In this document: positions 41,170 to 50,875 of the stretch, piece by piece
How positions within the stretch are numbered: the stretch's first letter is position 1
Layout of the letters: every line of letters starts with the position of its first letter
Source of the DNA: Actinomadura chibensis NBRC 106107
Lineage (GTDB): Bacteria; Actinomycetota; Actinomycetes; Streptosporangiales; Streptosporangiaceae
Reading direction: 5' to 3'
Length of the DNA: 64,000 bases
Assembly (NCBI RefSeq): GCF_001552135.1
Contig: NZ_BCQP01000009.1
Location: 22,954-86,953, forward strand
The notes under the pieces: model-generated
What the model was told of the DNA's origin: nothing
Database searches by the model: none
What the model saw: the letters and a program-made list of their open reading frames with translations, nothing else
Program-made: the position numbers and the translations under genes

Positions 41170-42807
41170 TCAGGCGATGTCGCGGCGGCGGAGGGCGAGC
41201 AGCCCGGCCGCCGTCACCGCCGCCGCGACCGCCGTCAGGACGGCGAGCGGCGTCGCGGCGAAGTCGCCTCCGGGCAGCTTCGGCGTGTGGGTGAACGGCG
41301 AGACGTCGAGGACGCCCTGCGGCAGGTCCAGCAGCGGCCCCACCTGCCCGAGCAGCAGGCAGGCCGCGAGCACGCCCCACCCGGCGGACGTCGCCCGGGG
41401 CAGCGCGGCGAACAGCAGGAACGCGACCGCGGCGATCACCCACACGGACGGGAGCTGGGCCAGCGCGGCGCCGAGCTGGCGGACGAGCCGCCCGTCCACG
41501 TCGCCGGTCCGGGCGCCGTGGACCAGCCCGGCGGTGAACCCCGACAGCAGGAGCAGCACGGCCGTGCCCGCCACGGTGACCGCGAGGTTCGCGACCGCCC
41601 ACCGGACCCGGCCGACGGCGGTGGCGAGGAGCGGTTCGAGCCGTCCGGCGCTCTCCTCGGCCCGCATCCGCACGACGGTCTGCACCGCGTACGCGGCGGT
41701 GAACAGGGCCATGAGGCTCATCGCGGTGGCGAGGAACGCGTCCGCGAGGTCCCCGCCGCCGCCGAGCTTGCGGATGTCGTCGAGGACGGCCTCGCTGCCG
41801 TTGACCAGGTCGCCGACGCCGTCGGCGACGCCGCCGATGGCGAACCCGTAGATGCCGAACGCGGCCGCCCAGCCGAGCAGCGCGCCGCGCTGGAGCCGCC
41901 ACGCCAGCGCGAGCGGGCTCCGCAGCGACGGCGCCGCCGCGGCCGGGCCGAGCGAGGGCGCGAGGATCCCCGCGCCGAGGTCGCGCCGCTCGGTCAGCGC
42001 GTAGGCGACGGCGACGAGCGCGGCGGTCGCGGCGAGCGGCAGCAGCAGGACGGCCCACTGCTCGTCCGCGCAGGGGCGCACCCGCTGCGCCCACCCGATC
42101 GGCGACAGCCACGCGACCCAGTGCGCGGACCCGGCGTCCGCGATGCCCCTGAGCAGGTACGCCGCGCCGAGCACGGCGAACGCCAGCCCGTTCGCCAGCC
42201 GGGACGTCTCGGCGAGCTGCGCGGTGACGGCCGCGACCCCGGCGAACACGGCCCCGGCGCCGAACCACGACAGGCCGAACGCCACCGAGCCCGCCACCGG
42301 CATGCCGAACAGGACCATGACGGCGGCGGCGACCGCCGCGAGGACGGCGGCGGCCGTCCCGGCGGTGAGCAGCGCGGCGGTCAGCGGCGCGCGGCGCCCG
42401 ACCGCGGCGGCGCCGACGAGCTCAAGCCGCCCGCTCTCCTCCTCGGCCCGCGTGTGCCGGACGACGAGCAGCACGCACATCACGGCGGTCAACGCCGCGC
42501 CGACCGCGCCGACCCGCCAGGCGCTCAGCCCGCCGACCGTCCCGGGGTTCAGCACCGGCCCGTACATCGCCCGCGTCGACGGGTTCCCGTTGATCCCGCG
42601 CGCGAAGGACGCGAGCGCCTCCGGCGTGTCGTACTCGTTCTTGAAGCTGTAGACGGTCCCGGCCACGAGCGCGGTCAGCCCGTAGATCCAGGACGGCACC
42701 ATCACGCGGTCGCGGCGCAGCCACAGCGTGAGCAGCCGCGCGGTACCCGTGAGCCCGCCCTCCCGCCGCACGGGCCGCGCGGCGGGGCGCAGAGCCGCCG
42801 CAGTCAT
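41170..42807 (-). CDS. ABC-2 type exporter permease (large, two-half form)
   Basis: 545 aa with about 12 helices in two similar halves. Each half has a cytoplasmic loop of the form R(H)[21 protein letters not shown] or [23 protein letters not shown], an internal duplication. This is the actinobacterial polyketide/antibiotic exporter permease type. It should pump a hydrophobic compound outward with the ATPase encoded just upstream. ATG 42807 overlaps the ATPase stop (ATGA). It is a resistance or efflux unit under the TetR regulator; there is no obvious tie to the siderophore genes. Confidence 0.85.
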   Translation of the reverse strand: MTAAALRPAARPVRREGGLTGTARLLTLWLRRDRVMVPSWIYGLTALVAGTVYSFKNEYDTPEALASFARGINGNPSTRAMYGPVLNPGTVGGLSAWRVGAVGAALTAVMCVLLVVRHTRAEEESGRLELVGAAAVGRRAPLTAALLTAGTAAAVLAAVAAAVMVLFGMPVAGSVAFGLSWFGAGAVFAGVAAVTAQLAETSRLANGLAFAVLGAAYLLRGIADAGSAHWVAWLSPIGWAQRVRPCADEQWAVLLLPLAATAALVAVAYALTERRDLGAGILAPSLGPAAAAPSLRSPLALAWRLQRGALLGWAAAFGIYGFAIGGVADGVGDLVNGSEAVLDDIRKLGGGGDLADAFLATAMSLMALFTAAYAVQTVVRMRAEESAGRLEPLLATAVGRVRWAVANLAVTVAGTAVLLLLSGFTAGLVHGARTGDVDGRLVRQLGAALAQLPSVWVIAAVAFLLFAALPRATSAGWGVLAACLLLGQVGPLLDLPQGVLDVSPFTHTPKLPGGDFAATPLAVLTAVAAAVTAAGLLALRRRDIA

Positions 42808-43718
42808 GACGCCTCCTGAACCAGGTCGTCTTCGTAGTGCCGCAGGAACAGTTCTTCGAGGGTGGGCGGGCGGCTGGTCAGGCTCCGCACGCCCGCCGTC
42901 GTGAGCTGCTTCAGGGCGGCGTCCAGCTCGGACGTCTCGACCTCGAACCGGATCGTGTTGCCCTCGATCCGGACGTCGTGCGCGCCGGGGAGCGGGAGCC
43001 CGTCCGGCGGGGCGGCCAGCTCCGCCGTGATGGACGTGCGGGTCAGGTGCCGCAGCTCGTCCAGGGTGCCGGTCTCGACCGTCCGGCCCTTGCGGATGAT
43101 GGTGACGCGGTCGCAGAGCGCCTCGACCTCGGACAGGATGTGGCTGGACAGCAGGACCGTCCGGCCGCGCCGCCGCTCCTCGCGGACGCACTCCTGGAAG
43201 ACCTCCTCCATGAGCGGGTCGAGGCCGGACGTCGGCTCGTCCAGGACGAGCAGCTCCGCGTCCGACGCGAACGCCGCGACGAGCGCCACCTTCTGCCGGT
43301 TGCCCTTGGAGTAGGCGCGGCCCTTCTTGCGCGGGTCGAGTTCGAACCGGTCGAGCAGCTCCGCGCGGCGGGCCGGGTCGAGGCCGCCGCGCAGCCGCCC
43401 GAGCAGGTCGATCACCTCCCCGCCGGACAGGTTCGGCCACAGCGTGACGTCGCCGGGGACGTAGGCGAGCCTGCGGTGCAGCGCGGTCGCGTCCCGCCAC
43501 GGGTCGCCGCCGAGCAGCCGGGCGTGGCCGGAGTCGGCGCGCATCAGGCCGAGCAGGATCCTGATCGTGGTCGACTTGCCCGCCCCGTTCGGGCCGAGGA
43601 AGCCGTGCACCTCGCCGGGGGCGGCGCGCAGGTCGAGGCCGTCCAGGGCGCGCGTGCGGCCGAACGTCTTGACCAGGCCCTCCGCTTGGACCGGGTCAGC
43701 CTGGACCGGGTCGGTCAT
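42804..43718 (-). CDS. ABC exporter ATPase, DrrA-like
   Basis: 304 aa. Walker [11 protein letters not shown]-loop [20 protein letters not shown], a signature region reading [16 protein letters not shown] (the usual LSGG form is altered to SKGNRQ), Walker [14 protein letters not shown] and H-loop [11 protein letters not shown]. The C-terminal 80 residues ([15 protein letters not shown] onwards) form the regulatory tail of DrrA-type exporters. The ATPase overlaps the TetR gene by 23 bp at its start, so all three genes are one operon. Confidence 0.9.
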   Translation of the reverse strand: MTDPVQADPVQAEGLVKTFGRTRALDGLDLRAAPGEVHGFLGPNGAGKSTTIRILLGLMRADSGHARLLGGDPWRDATALHRRLAYVPGDVTLWPNLSGGEVIDLLGRLRGGLDPARRAELLDRFELDPRKKGRAYSKGNRQKVALVAAFASDAELLVLDEPTSGLDPLMEEVFQECVREERRRGRTVLLSSHILSEVEALCDRVTIIRKGRTVETGTLDELRHLTRTSITAELAAPPDGLPLPGAHDVRIEGNTIRFEVETSELDAALKQLTTAGVRSLTSRPPTLEELFLRHYEDDLVQEAS

Positions 43719-44388
43719 CGTCGTCTCCCTTGGTGTCGTTCGCCTCGAAGTCGTCCATCACGGCGCGGACGCGCTCGACGAGCTCCCGGCTGAGCAGCCG
43801 GTCGTCGAACACCTCGAAGACGGCGCGCCGCAGCCGCAGCGAGCCCTCCGGGGTGAAGGTGTCGGCGCCGAGCACCCGCGACAGGTGCTCGTGCAGCACC
43901 TCGATGCCGACGGTCATCGCGACCGTCGCCGCCGCGTAGGCCCGGGGATCGCGGGTCGTGGGCCGGTTGACCCCGGCCGGAGGGTCGGCGAAGTACTCCT
44001 CCGTCGTCTCGACCAGCTCGTCGAACAGGTGGGCCGCCGCCTCCGAGCCGTCCACCAGCGCGCGCGCGAGGTAGCGGCGGACCGGCAGGTCGGCGCGCAT
44101 CGTCGCGGCGAGGAAGCCGGGATCGGAGATGCCCCCGGCGGCCGACGCGGCGCTGAGCCGGCGGACGGTCTCCAGCGCGTAGGCGTCGCACGCCGCGCGC
44201 AGCTCGTCCTTGGACCCGAAGTGGTGCTGGACGAGCCCGACCGACACCCCGGCCGCCTCGGCGATGCCGCGGAACGTCGCGCCCTTCACGCCGTGCTCGG
44301 CGAGCTGGAGCAGCGCCGCCTCGCGGATGCGGGCGCGGGCGGTCAGGTCCTCGGGTGGCGGTCGCTCGTCCCGGCCGGCCGCCGCCAT
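43696..44388 (-). CDS. TetR-family regulator
   Basis: 230 aa. The helix-turn-helix is at residues 20-65 ([48 protein letters not shown]). The helical ligand domain follows ([13 protein letters not shown] near the end), with an acidic C terminus. It heads the exporter operon and overlaps the ATPase gene by 23 bp, so it probably represses its own operon until an exporter substrate binds. Confidence 0.88.
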   Translation of the reverse strand: MAAAGRDERPPPEDLTARARIREAALLQLAEHGVKGATFRGIAEAAGVSVGLVQHHFGSKDELRAACDAYALETVRRLSAASAAGGISDPGFLAATMRADLPVRRYLARALVDGSEAAAHLFDELVETTEEYFADPPAGVNRPTTRDPRAYAAATVAMTVGIEVLHEHLSRVLGADTFTPEGSLRLRRAVFEVFDDRLLSRELVERVRAVMDDFEANDTKGDDDDRPGPG

Positions 44389-44421
44389 GTCCCGTCACCC
44401 CCAATACAAGCGTTCAACTTC

Positions 44422-44452
44422 CAATATGCATGTATACCATACGCTCATATTG
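44422..44452. promoter_or_regulatory. AT-rich inverted repeats upstream of the TetR operon
   Basis: CAATATG (44422-44428) and CATATTG (44446-44452) form an inverted repeat. Between them ATGTATACCAT has a GTATAC core. The patch is strikingly AT-rich for this genome and lies 35-65 bp upstream of the TetR start, so it is a candidate TetR operator. Confidence 0.4.
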
Positions 44453-44527
44453 TCGGTGGGCGCGAGCGGGTGAGGCAGGGGTCTGGGTTGAGGGGGTTCT
44501 GGCACGGATTGCCCTTCACCGAGCAAG

Positions 44528-44546
44528 TTAGCTTAGGCTAGCCTTA
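44528..44546 (+). promoter_or_regulatory. Iron box 1 (IdeR/DmdR-type), uptake operon
   Basis: TTAGCTTAGGCTAGCCTTA is close to the consensus TTAGGTTAGGCTAACCTAA. It ends 4 bases before the start of the first FecCD permease, so repressor binding would cover the promoter, and the transcript may have almost no leader. Confidence 0.85.
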
Positions 44547-44550
44547 GCGC

Positions 44551-45621
44551 GTGCTTCCCCTTGTGCGACGACGTTCCGGGCCCCCGGCGGGGGCGGACGG
44601 CACGCGCGCCGGAGCCCTGCGGACCGGGCGAAGGGCAAGGCTCGGCTGGATCGCCGTCCTCACCGTCCTGCTCCTGCTGACCGTGGTCGCGAGCCTCGCG
44701 ATCGGCGCGGAGCACGTCCCGCTCGGACGCGTCCTGCCCGGCGTGCTCTCCCCGGACCCCGGCTCCCGGGACGAGCTGATCGTCCACGAGCTGCGGCTGC
44801 CGCGCACGCTGCTCGGCGTGGCCGTCGGGGCGGCGCTCGGCCTCGCGGGCGCGGTCATGCAGGCGCTCACCCGCAACCCGCTCGCCGAGCCCGGCCTGCT
44901 CGGCGTGAACGGCGGCGCGGCCCTCGCCGTGGTCGTCGTCATCGGGACGGTCCGCGCCGACGACGCGCTCGTCTACGTCTGGGCGGCGTTCCTCGGCGCG
45001 GCGGGCGCGGCGGCCCTCGTCTACGGGATCGGCGCGCGCGGGCGCGGCGGCGCGTCGCCCGCCCGGCTGGTGCTCGCCGGAGCCGCGGTCAACGCCGTGT
45101 TCAGCGCGCTGACGGCCGGGCTGATGCTGCTCAGCCCGCGCAGCTTCAACGGCTTCCGGTTCTGGCAGGTCGGCAGCCTCGGCGGCCGCGAGATGTCGGT
45201 CTTCCTGCGCGTCCTGCCGTTCATCCTGGCCGGGACGGTCCTCGCGCTGCTGCTCGCCCGGCCGCTGAACGCGCTCGCGATGGGCGACGAGGCGGGCCGC
45301 GCGCTCGGCTCGCGCCCCGGCCGGACGCGCGCGCTCGGCGCCGTCGCGGTCGTCGTGCTGTGCGGGTCCGCGACGGCGGCGGCCGGGCCGATCGCGTTCC
45401 TCGGACTGGCGGTGCCGTTCATCGTCCGGACCGCGGCGGGCCCCGACCAGCGCCTCGTCCTGCCGTACTCGCTGCTGCTCGCGCCCGTCCTGCTGCTCGG
45501 CGCGGACGTCGTCGGCCGCGTCGTCACCCCCGGCGAGCTGGAGACCGGGATCGTCACCGCGTTCCTCGGGGCGCCGCTGTTCGCCGTGATGGTGCGGCGG
45601 GGAAGGACGCGCGACCTGTGA
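44551..45621 (+). CDS. Fe(III)-siderophore ABC permease, FepD-like (FecCD family)
   Basis: 356 aa. After a basic 30-residue leader come about nine to ten helices. HELRLPRTLLGVAVGAALGLAGAVMQALTRNPLAEPGLLGVNGGAAL is the family's N-terminal signature, and AAGPIAFLGLAVPFIVR lies in the coupling helix region. It imports a ferric siderophore together with the next permease and ATPase; no binding protein gene is in the window. GTG 44551 is only 4 bases from the iron box and has no ribosome binding site. GTG 44563 is possible, or a leaderless mRNA. Confidence 0.9.
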   Translation: MLPLVRRRSGPPAGADGTRAGALRTGRRARLGWIAVLTVLLLLTVVASLAIGAEHVPLGRVLPGVLSPDPGSRDELIVHELRLPRTLLGVAVGAALGLAGAVMQALTRNPLAEPGLLGVNGGAALAVVVVIGTVRADDALVYVWAAFLGAAGAAALVYGIGARGRGGASPARLVLAGAAVNAVFSALTAGLMLLSPRSFNGFRFWQVGSLGGREMSVFLRVLPFILAGTVLALLLARPLNALAMGDEAGRALGSRPGRTRALGAVAVVVLCGSATAAAGPIAFLGLAVPFIVRTAAGPDQRLVLPYSLLLAPVLLLGADVVGRVVTPGELETGIVTAFLGAPLFAVMVRRGRTRDL

Positions 45622-46643
45622 GGGTGCTGCGAGCGGGGACGGTGTCCCTGCGCTGGGAGCCGCGGGCGGCGGTGGTGTGCGGTGCGCTCGCGCTGGTCGC
45701 GGCGGGCGCGGCCGTGCTCGTCGTCGGCTCGGGCGATTTCCCGATCTCGCCGCCGGACGTCGTCCGCGCCGTCGCCGGGCAGGGCGACCGGGCCACCGAG
45801 TTCATCGTCACGACGCTGCGGCTGCCGCGCGCCCTCACCGGCCTGCTCGCCGGGCTCGCGCTCGGGCTGAGCGGCGCGATCTTCCAGAGCGTCTCGCGGA
45901 ACCCGCTCGGCAGCCCGGACCTGATCGGCTTCACCACCGGCTCGGCGACCGGGGCGCTGCTGCAGATCCTCGTGTTCGGCGGCGGCGCGGTCGCGATCAC
46001 GGCCAGCTCGGTCGCGGGCGCGGTGCTCACCGCCCTCGCCGTCTACGTCGTCGCCTACCGGCGGGGGAGCGGCGTGCACGGCGTCCGGCTGGTGCTGATC
46101 GGCGTCGCGGCGGCGGCCACGCTGGAGGCGCTGAACTCCTACCTGATCACGCGGGCCGAGCTGCACGAGGCGTACGAGGCCGCGTTCTGGCTGACCGGCA
46201 GCCTGAACGGGCGGGACTGGAGCCAGGCCGTCCCGCTCGCGATCGCGCTCGCGGTGCTCGTCCCGGCGGCGCTCGCGCTCGCCCGGCCGCTCGGCATGGG
46301 CGAGCTCGGCGACGACGCGGCGCGGGCGCTCGGCGTGCCCGTCCAGCGGACCCGCGCGCTGCTCACCGTCGCCGGGGTCGGGCTCGTCGCGGCGGCGACG
46401 GCGGCGGCCGGGCCCGTCCCGTTCGTCGCGCTCGCCGCGCCGCAGCTCGCCCGGCGGCTGACCCGGCGCCCCGGCGCGCAGCTCCTGCCCGCCGCGCTGA
46501 CCGGCGCCGCGCTGCTCGCCGCGGCCGACCTGATCTCGCTGCACCTGCCGGTCGCGATGCCGGTGGGCGTCGTCACCGGCGTCCTCGGCGGCGCGTACCT
46601 CGCGTGGCTGCTGTCGACCACCGCACGGAAGGGGACGACATGA
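45618..46643 (+). CDS. Fe(III)-siderophore ABC permease, FepG-like (FecCD family)
   Basis: 341 aa second half of the permease heterodimer. TTLRLPRALTGLLAGLALGLSGAIFQSVSRNPLGSPDLIGFTTGSATGAL is the same signature as in its partner. GNPVPF-like AAGPVPFVALAAPQLARRLTR marks the coupling segment. GTG 45618 overlaps the partner's stop (GTGA), and its end overlaps the ATPase start (ATGA). Confidence 0.9.
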   Translation: MRVLRAGTVSLRWEPRAAVVCGALALVAAGAAVLVVGSGDFPISPPDVVRAVAGQGDRATEFIVTTLRLPRALTGLLAGLALGLSGAIFQSVSRNPLGSPDLIGFTTGSATGALLQILVFGGGAVAITASSVAGAVLTALAVYVVAYRRGSGVHGVRLVLIGVAAAATLEALNSYLITRAELHEAYEAAFWLTGSLNGRDWSQAVPLAIALAVLVPAALALARPLGMGELGDDAARALGVPVQRTRALLTVAGVGLVAAATAAAGPVPFVALAAPQLARRLTRRPGAQLLPAALTGAALLAAADLISLHLPVAMPVGVVTGVLGGAYLAWLLSTTARKGTT

Positions 46644-47449
46644 CCGGGCTCCACGCCGACGACCTCACCCTCTCCTACGAGCGGCGCGTCGTCGCCGAGA
46701 ACCTCTCCGTGGAGATCCCGGACGAGTCGTTCACCGTCATCGTCGGCCCGAACGCGTGCGGGAAGTCGACGCTGCTGCGCGCCCTCGCCCGCCTGCTCCG
46801 CCCGCGCGCCGGGACCGTCTTCCTGGACGGCGCCCCGATCTCCGCGCTCCCGCCGAAGCGGCTCGCGCGGCGGCTCGGCCTGCTGCCGCAGTCGCCGCTC
46901 ACCCCGGAAGGCATCACGGTCGCCGACCTCGTCGCGCGCGGCCGCTACCCGCACCAGGGCCTGCTGCGCCAGTGGTCGCGCGAGGACGAGACCGCCGTCG
47001 CGGACGCCCTCGCCGCCGTCGGCGTCGCCGACCTCGCCGACCGGGTCGTGGACGAGCTGTCCGGCGGCCAGCGGCAGCGGGTGTGGCTGGCGCTCGTCCT
47101 CGCCCAGGAGACGGGCGTGCTGCTGCTGGACGAGCCGACCACCTACCTCGACATCGCCCACCAGATCGAGGTGCTGGACCTGTGCGCGCGGCTCCACGAG
47201 GAGGGGCGGACGCTCGTCGCCGTCCTGCACGACCTCAACCACGCCTGCCGGTACGCGACGCACCTGATCGCGATGCGCGGCGGCGAGGTGCTGGCCGCGG
47301 GGCCGCCCGGGGAGATCGTCACCGCGGAGCTGGTGGAGCGGGTCTTCGGGCTGCCGTGCCGGGTCGTCCCGTGCCCGGAGACGGCGACGCCGATGGTCGT
47401 CCCGGCCGACCGGCGGCGGGCGCGGGCGTTGACGGCCGACACCCTCTAA
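46640..47449 (+). CDS. Fe(III)-siderophore ABC ATPase, FepC-like
   Basis: 269 aa. Walker A GPNACGKST (Cys replaces the usual Gly/Ala at one position), Q-loop LLPQSPLTPEGITV, signature LSGGQRQRV, Walker B VLLLDEPTTYLD and H-loop VLHDLNHA. DEPTTYLDIAHQIEVL and the ARGRYPHQ segment are specific to FecE/FepC-type siderophore importers. Third gene of the uptake operon, coupled to the second permease. Its stop codon lies 2 bases before the next iron box. Confidence 0.93.
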   Translation: MTGLHADDLTLSYERRVVAENLSVEIPDESFTVIVGPNACGKSTLLRALARLLRPRAGTVFLDGAPISALPPKRLARRLGLLPQSPLTPEGITVADLVARGRYPHQGLLRQWSREDETAVADALAAVGVADLADRVVDELSGGQRQRVWLALVLAQETGVLLLDEPTTYLDIAHQIEVLDLCARLHEEGRTLVAVLHDLNHACRYATHLIAMRGGEVLAAGPPGEIVTAELVERVFGLPCRVVPCPETATPMVVPADRRRARALTADTL

Positions 47450-47450
47450 A

Positions 47451-47469
47451 TTAGGTTAGCCTTACCTAA
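47451..47469 (+). promoter_or_regulatory. Iron box 2, first NRPS gene
   Basis: TTAGGTTAGCCTTACCTAA matches the iron-box consensus at 17 of 19 positions. It fills almost the whole gap between the FepC-like gene and the NRPS gene, ending 16 bases before its GTG start. Confidence 0.9.
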
Positions 47470-47485
47470 CTTGAGGGGAGTGCCG

Positions 47486-50400
47486 GTGTCGACCGTGCTG
47501 ACCTGGGACGAGCTGCACGACGCCCTGGCCGAGGTGCTGGGCGAGCCCGCCGGGGCCGACGACAACCTCATCGGGCTCGGGATGGACTCGATCCGGCTGA
47601 TGCAGCTCACCGGACGGCTGCGCCGCCGCGGCGTCGAGGTCCGGTTCGCCGAGCTGGCCGAGCGCCCGACGCTCGCCGAGTGGTGGGCGCTGCTCGCGGC
47701 GAAGGGCCAGGCGGGGGGCGCCGCCCCGGCGGACGCCGCCGTGCCGCGCGAGGAGGCCGCCGTGCCGCGCGAGGAGATCGAGCCCGCCGAGCCGTTCCCG
47801 CTCGCGCTCATGCAGCACGCGTACTGGATCGGCCGCGACTCCGGCCAGTCGCTCGGCTCCGTCGCCGCGCACCTGTACGTCGAGCTGGACGGCCGCGCGA
47901 TCGACCCCGCCCGGTTCGAGGCGGCCGTGCGCGCCCTGGCCGAGCGGCACCCGATGCTGCGCGCCGCCGTGTCCGACGACGGGACGCAGCGGATCCTGCC
48001 GGAGCGTCCCGGGCCCGCGGTGACCGTCCACGATCTGCGCGGGTCCGCCGACGCGGACGGCGAGCTGGCGGCGATCCGCGCGGAGATGTCCGAGCAGCGG
48101 CTCCCGATCGAGGACGGCCGCGTCTTCGACGCCCGCCTCAGCCTCCTGCCGTCCGGCGAGTCCCGGCTGCACCTGGACGTCGACATGGTCGCCGCCGACG
48201 CGATGAGCTACCGCGTCATGCTCGCCGACCTCGCCGCCCTGTACGAGGGCGAGACGCTCGCGCCGATCCGCTACGGCTACGCCCGCTACCTCGCCGACGA
48301 CCCGCGCGCCGAGGCCCGCGCGAAGGACCGCGAGTGGTGGGCCGCGCGCCTCCCCGACCTGCCCGGACCGCCGGAGCTCCCGGTCGTCGCCGAGCCCGGC
48401 GACCGCGTCGAGCGCATGCACCACTGGCTCGCGCCGGACGAGCGGCGGCGCCTCGTCGCCCGCGCCCACGCCGAGGGCGTCACCCCGGCGATGGCGCTCG
48501 CGGCCGTGTTCGCCGAGGTCATCGGCACGTGGTCGGCGTCGCCCCGGTTCCTGCTCAACCTGCCGCTGTTCCACCGCGAGCCCGTCCACCCGGACGTGGA
48601 CAAGGTCGTCGGCGACTTCACCGGCTCCATCCTGCTGGAGGCCGACCTCACCGCCGACCTCCCGTTCGTCGAGCGCGCGCGTGCCGTCCAGGCGAACCTG
48701 CACGCGGCGGGCGCGCACAGTGACTACTCGGGCCTTGAGGTGCTGCGCGACCTGTCCCGGCTGCGCGGCGAGCAGGTCCTCGCGCCGATCGTCTACACGA
48801 GCGCGCTCAACCTCGGCGAGCTGTTCGGGGACGCCGTCCGGGAGCGCTTCGGCGAGCCCGGCTGGATCATCTCGCAGGGCCCGCAGGTCCTGCTGGACGC
48901 GCAGGTCACCGAGGTCTCCGGCGGGCTGCTGCTGAACTGGGACGTGCGCGTCCCCGCCTTCCGGGAGGGCGTCGCCGAGGCGATGTTCGCCGCCTACACG
49001 GCCGCGATCGCCCGGCTCGGCGCGCCCGGCGCCGACTGGGACGCGCCGCTCGGCGTCGCCGCGCCGCCGTCTCAGCTGCGCGTCCGGCACGGGCTCAACG
49101 CGACCCCGGCGCCGCCGCCGCGCACGCTGACCGAGGGGTTCTTCGCGCACGCGCGCACCCGTCCGGACGCGCCCGCGCTGCACTGGGGCGACACCGGGAC
49201 GCTCACCTACGGCGAACTGGCCGAGCGCGCGCTGCGCGTGGCGTCCGCCCTGGTCGCGGACGGCGTGCGCCCCGGCGACCGGGTCTCGGTCGAGCTGCCG
49301 AAGGGACCGGAGCAGGCCGCCGCCGTGCTCGGCGTCCTCGCCGCCGGGGCCGCCTACGTGCCGATCGGGCCGGAGCAGCCGGAGGCCCGCCGCGCCCGGA
49401 TCCGCGCGTCCGCCCGCGTCGCCGCGTCGCGCACCCTGGACGCCGCCGCGCACGTCGAGCCGCTGCGCGAGCCGGTGGCGGTGCGCCCGGACCAGACGGC
49501 GTACGTGCTGTTCACGTCCGGTTCGACGGGCGAGCCGAAGGGCGTCGAGGTGCCGCACGGCGCGGCGATGAACACCATCGGCGACCTCGTCGAGCGGTTC
49601 GCGATCGGTCCCGACGACGTCACCTTCGGGGTTTCCGCGCTCGACTTCGACCTGTCGGTGTTCGACCTGTTCGCGGCCTGGCACGCGGGCGGCGCGGTCG
49701 TCCTGCCCGGCGAGGACGAGCGCCGCGACGCCGCGCGCTGGGCCGACCTGGTCGGGCGCTGGTCGGCGACGGTGCTGAACTGCGTCCCGTCCGTGCTGGA
49801 GATGCTGCTGCGCGCCGGGCGCGCGGACACCCTGCGGCTCGTCCTGCTCGGCGGCGACTGGGTCGGCACGCACCTGCCCGCCCTGCTGGCCGAGCGCGCC
49901 CCCGGCTGCCGGTTCGTCGCCCTCGGCGGGACGACCGAGACCGCGATCCACTCCACCGTGCAGGAGGTCGCGGGCCGCGTCCCGGACGACTGGCACGCCG
50001 TCCCGTACGGGGTGCCGCTGCGCGGCGTCGCCTGCCGGGTCGTGGACGAGGCGGGCCGCGACCGCCCCGACTGGGCGGCGGGCGAGCTGTGGATCGGCGG
50101 CTCCGGCGTCGCCGACGGCTATGCCGGGGACCCGGAGCGCACGGCCGACCGGTTCGTCGTCCATGAGGGCGCCCGCTGGTACCGGACGGGCGACCTCGCC
50201 CGCTACCGCCCGGACGGCACCCTGGAGTTCCTCGGCCGCCGCGACCACCAGGTGAAGGTGCGCGGCTTCCGGATCGAGCTGGGCGAGGTCGAGGCGGCGC
50301 TGCGCGACCACCCCGCCGTGGGACGCGCCGTCGCGCTCCTCGCGGACGGCCGCCTCGCCGCCGCCGTCGAGGCCCCGGACGGGCTCGACCGGGACGCCGT

Positions 50401-50875
50401 GCTCGCCCGCGCCCGGGAGCTGCTGCCGCCGCACATGGTGCCCGAGGTGCTCGTCCGCGTAGCCGCGCTGCCGCTCACCGCGAACGGGAAGGTCGACCGC
50501 AAGGCGCTCACCGCCCTCGCCGCCGAGGCGGGCGGGGCCGCGGACGCCTACGTCGAGCCGGAGACGCCGCTGGAGAAGGTGCTCGCGCGGATCGTCGCGG
50601 AGGTGCTGGGCGTTGAGCGCGTCGGCGCGGACGCCGACTTCTTCGCGCTCGGCGGCGACTCCGTCCTCGCGACGACCGTCGTCGCGCGGCTGCGGGAGGC
50701 GCTCGACACGACGGCGCTGCCCGTCCGGGTGCTGTTCGCGGAGCGGACCGTGGCGCGCGTGTGCCGCCGCCTCGCCGAACTGGAGGACGCGCCCGGGCGC
50801 CTGGAGGCCGTCGCGGCGATCTGGCTGGAGGTCGAGGCCATGACCGAGGACGAGCTGGCCGCCCGCCTGGGCTGA
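47486..50875 (+). CDS. Salicylate-primed NRPS of MbtB/PchE layout: ArCP-Cy-A-PCP
   Basis: 1129 aa. An aryl carrier protein (5-75) has LGMDSIRL with Ser35 for phosphopantetheine. The next domain (about 95-520) has D233-x4-D238-x2-S241 instead of the condensation HHxxxDG, so it is a heterocyclisation domain that condenses salicylate with Cys, Ser or Thr and closes a thiazoline or oxazoline. The adenylation domain (about 535-1030) has LFTSGSTGEPKG. My hand-read code is D-L-F-N-L-G-L-I-H-K, 8 of 10 like pyochelin-type cysteine domains and less like Ser or Thr. The PCP carries Ser1059 in LGGDSVL. A short acidic tail ends the protein, with no thioesterase. GTG 47486 follows GAGGGGAG. Confidence 0.9.
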   Translation: MSTVLTWDELHDALAEVLGEPAGADDNLIGLGMDSIRLMQLTGRLRRRGVEVRFAELAERPTLAEWWALLAAKGQAGGAAPADAAVPREEAAVPREEIEPAEPFPLALMQHAYWIGRDSGQSLGSVAAHLYVELDGRAIDPARFEAAVRALAERHPMLRAAVSDDGTQRILPERPGPAVTVHDLRGSADADGELAAIRAEMSEQRLPIEDGRVFDARLSLLPSGESRLHLDVDMVAADAMSYRVMLADLAALYEGETLAPIRYGYARYLADDPRAEARAKDREWWAARLPDLPGPPELPVVAEPGDRVERMHHWLAPDERRRLVARAHAEGVTPAMALAAVFAEVIGTWSASPRFLLNLPLFHREPVHPDVDKVVGDFTGSILLEADLTADLPFVERARAVQANLHAAGAHSDYSGLEVLRDLSRLRGEQVLAPIVYTSALNLGELFGDAVRERFGEPGWIISQGPQVLLDAQVTEVSGGLLLNWDVRVPAFREGVAEAMFAAYTAAIARLGAPGADWDAPLGVAAPPSQLRVRHGLNATPAPPPRTLTEGFFAHARTRPDAPALHWGDTGTLTYGELAERALRVASALVADGVRPGDRVSVELPKGPEQAAAVLGVLAAGAAYVPIGPEQPEARRARIRASARVAASRTLDAAAHVEPLREPVAVRPDQTAYVLFTSGSTGEPKGVEVPHGAAMNTIGDLVERFAIGPDDVTFGVSALDFDLSVFDLFAAWHAGGAVVLPGEDERRDAARWADLVGRWSATVLNCVPSVLEMLLRAGRADTLRLVLLGGDWVGTHLPALLAERAPGCRFVALGGTTETAIHSTVQEVAGRVPDDWHAVPYGVPLRGVACRVVDEAGRDRPDWAAGELWIGGSGVADGYAGDPERTADRFVVHEGARWYRTGDLARYRPDGTLEFLGRRDHQVKVRGFRIELGEVEAALRDHPAVGRAVALLADGRLAAAVEAPDGLDRDAVLARARELLPPHMVPEVLVRVAALPLTANGKVDRKALTALAAEAGGAADAYVEPETPLEKVLARIVAEVLGVERVGADADFFALGGDSVLATTVVARLREALDTTALPVRVLFAERTVARVCRRLAELEDAPGRLEAVAAIWLEVEAMTEDELAARLG

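Noticed and set aside
40665..44388. ABC exporter and TetR as part of the siderophore cluster
   Set aside because: No iron box, opposite orientation, own regulator; an EntS-type exporter is already present in the cluster.
47780..49050. Ordinary condensation domain in the first NRPS
   Set aside because: The HHxxxDG motif is absent and DxxxxDxxS is present at residues 233-241, so the domain is a cyclisation domain.
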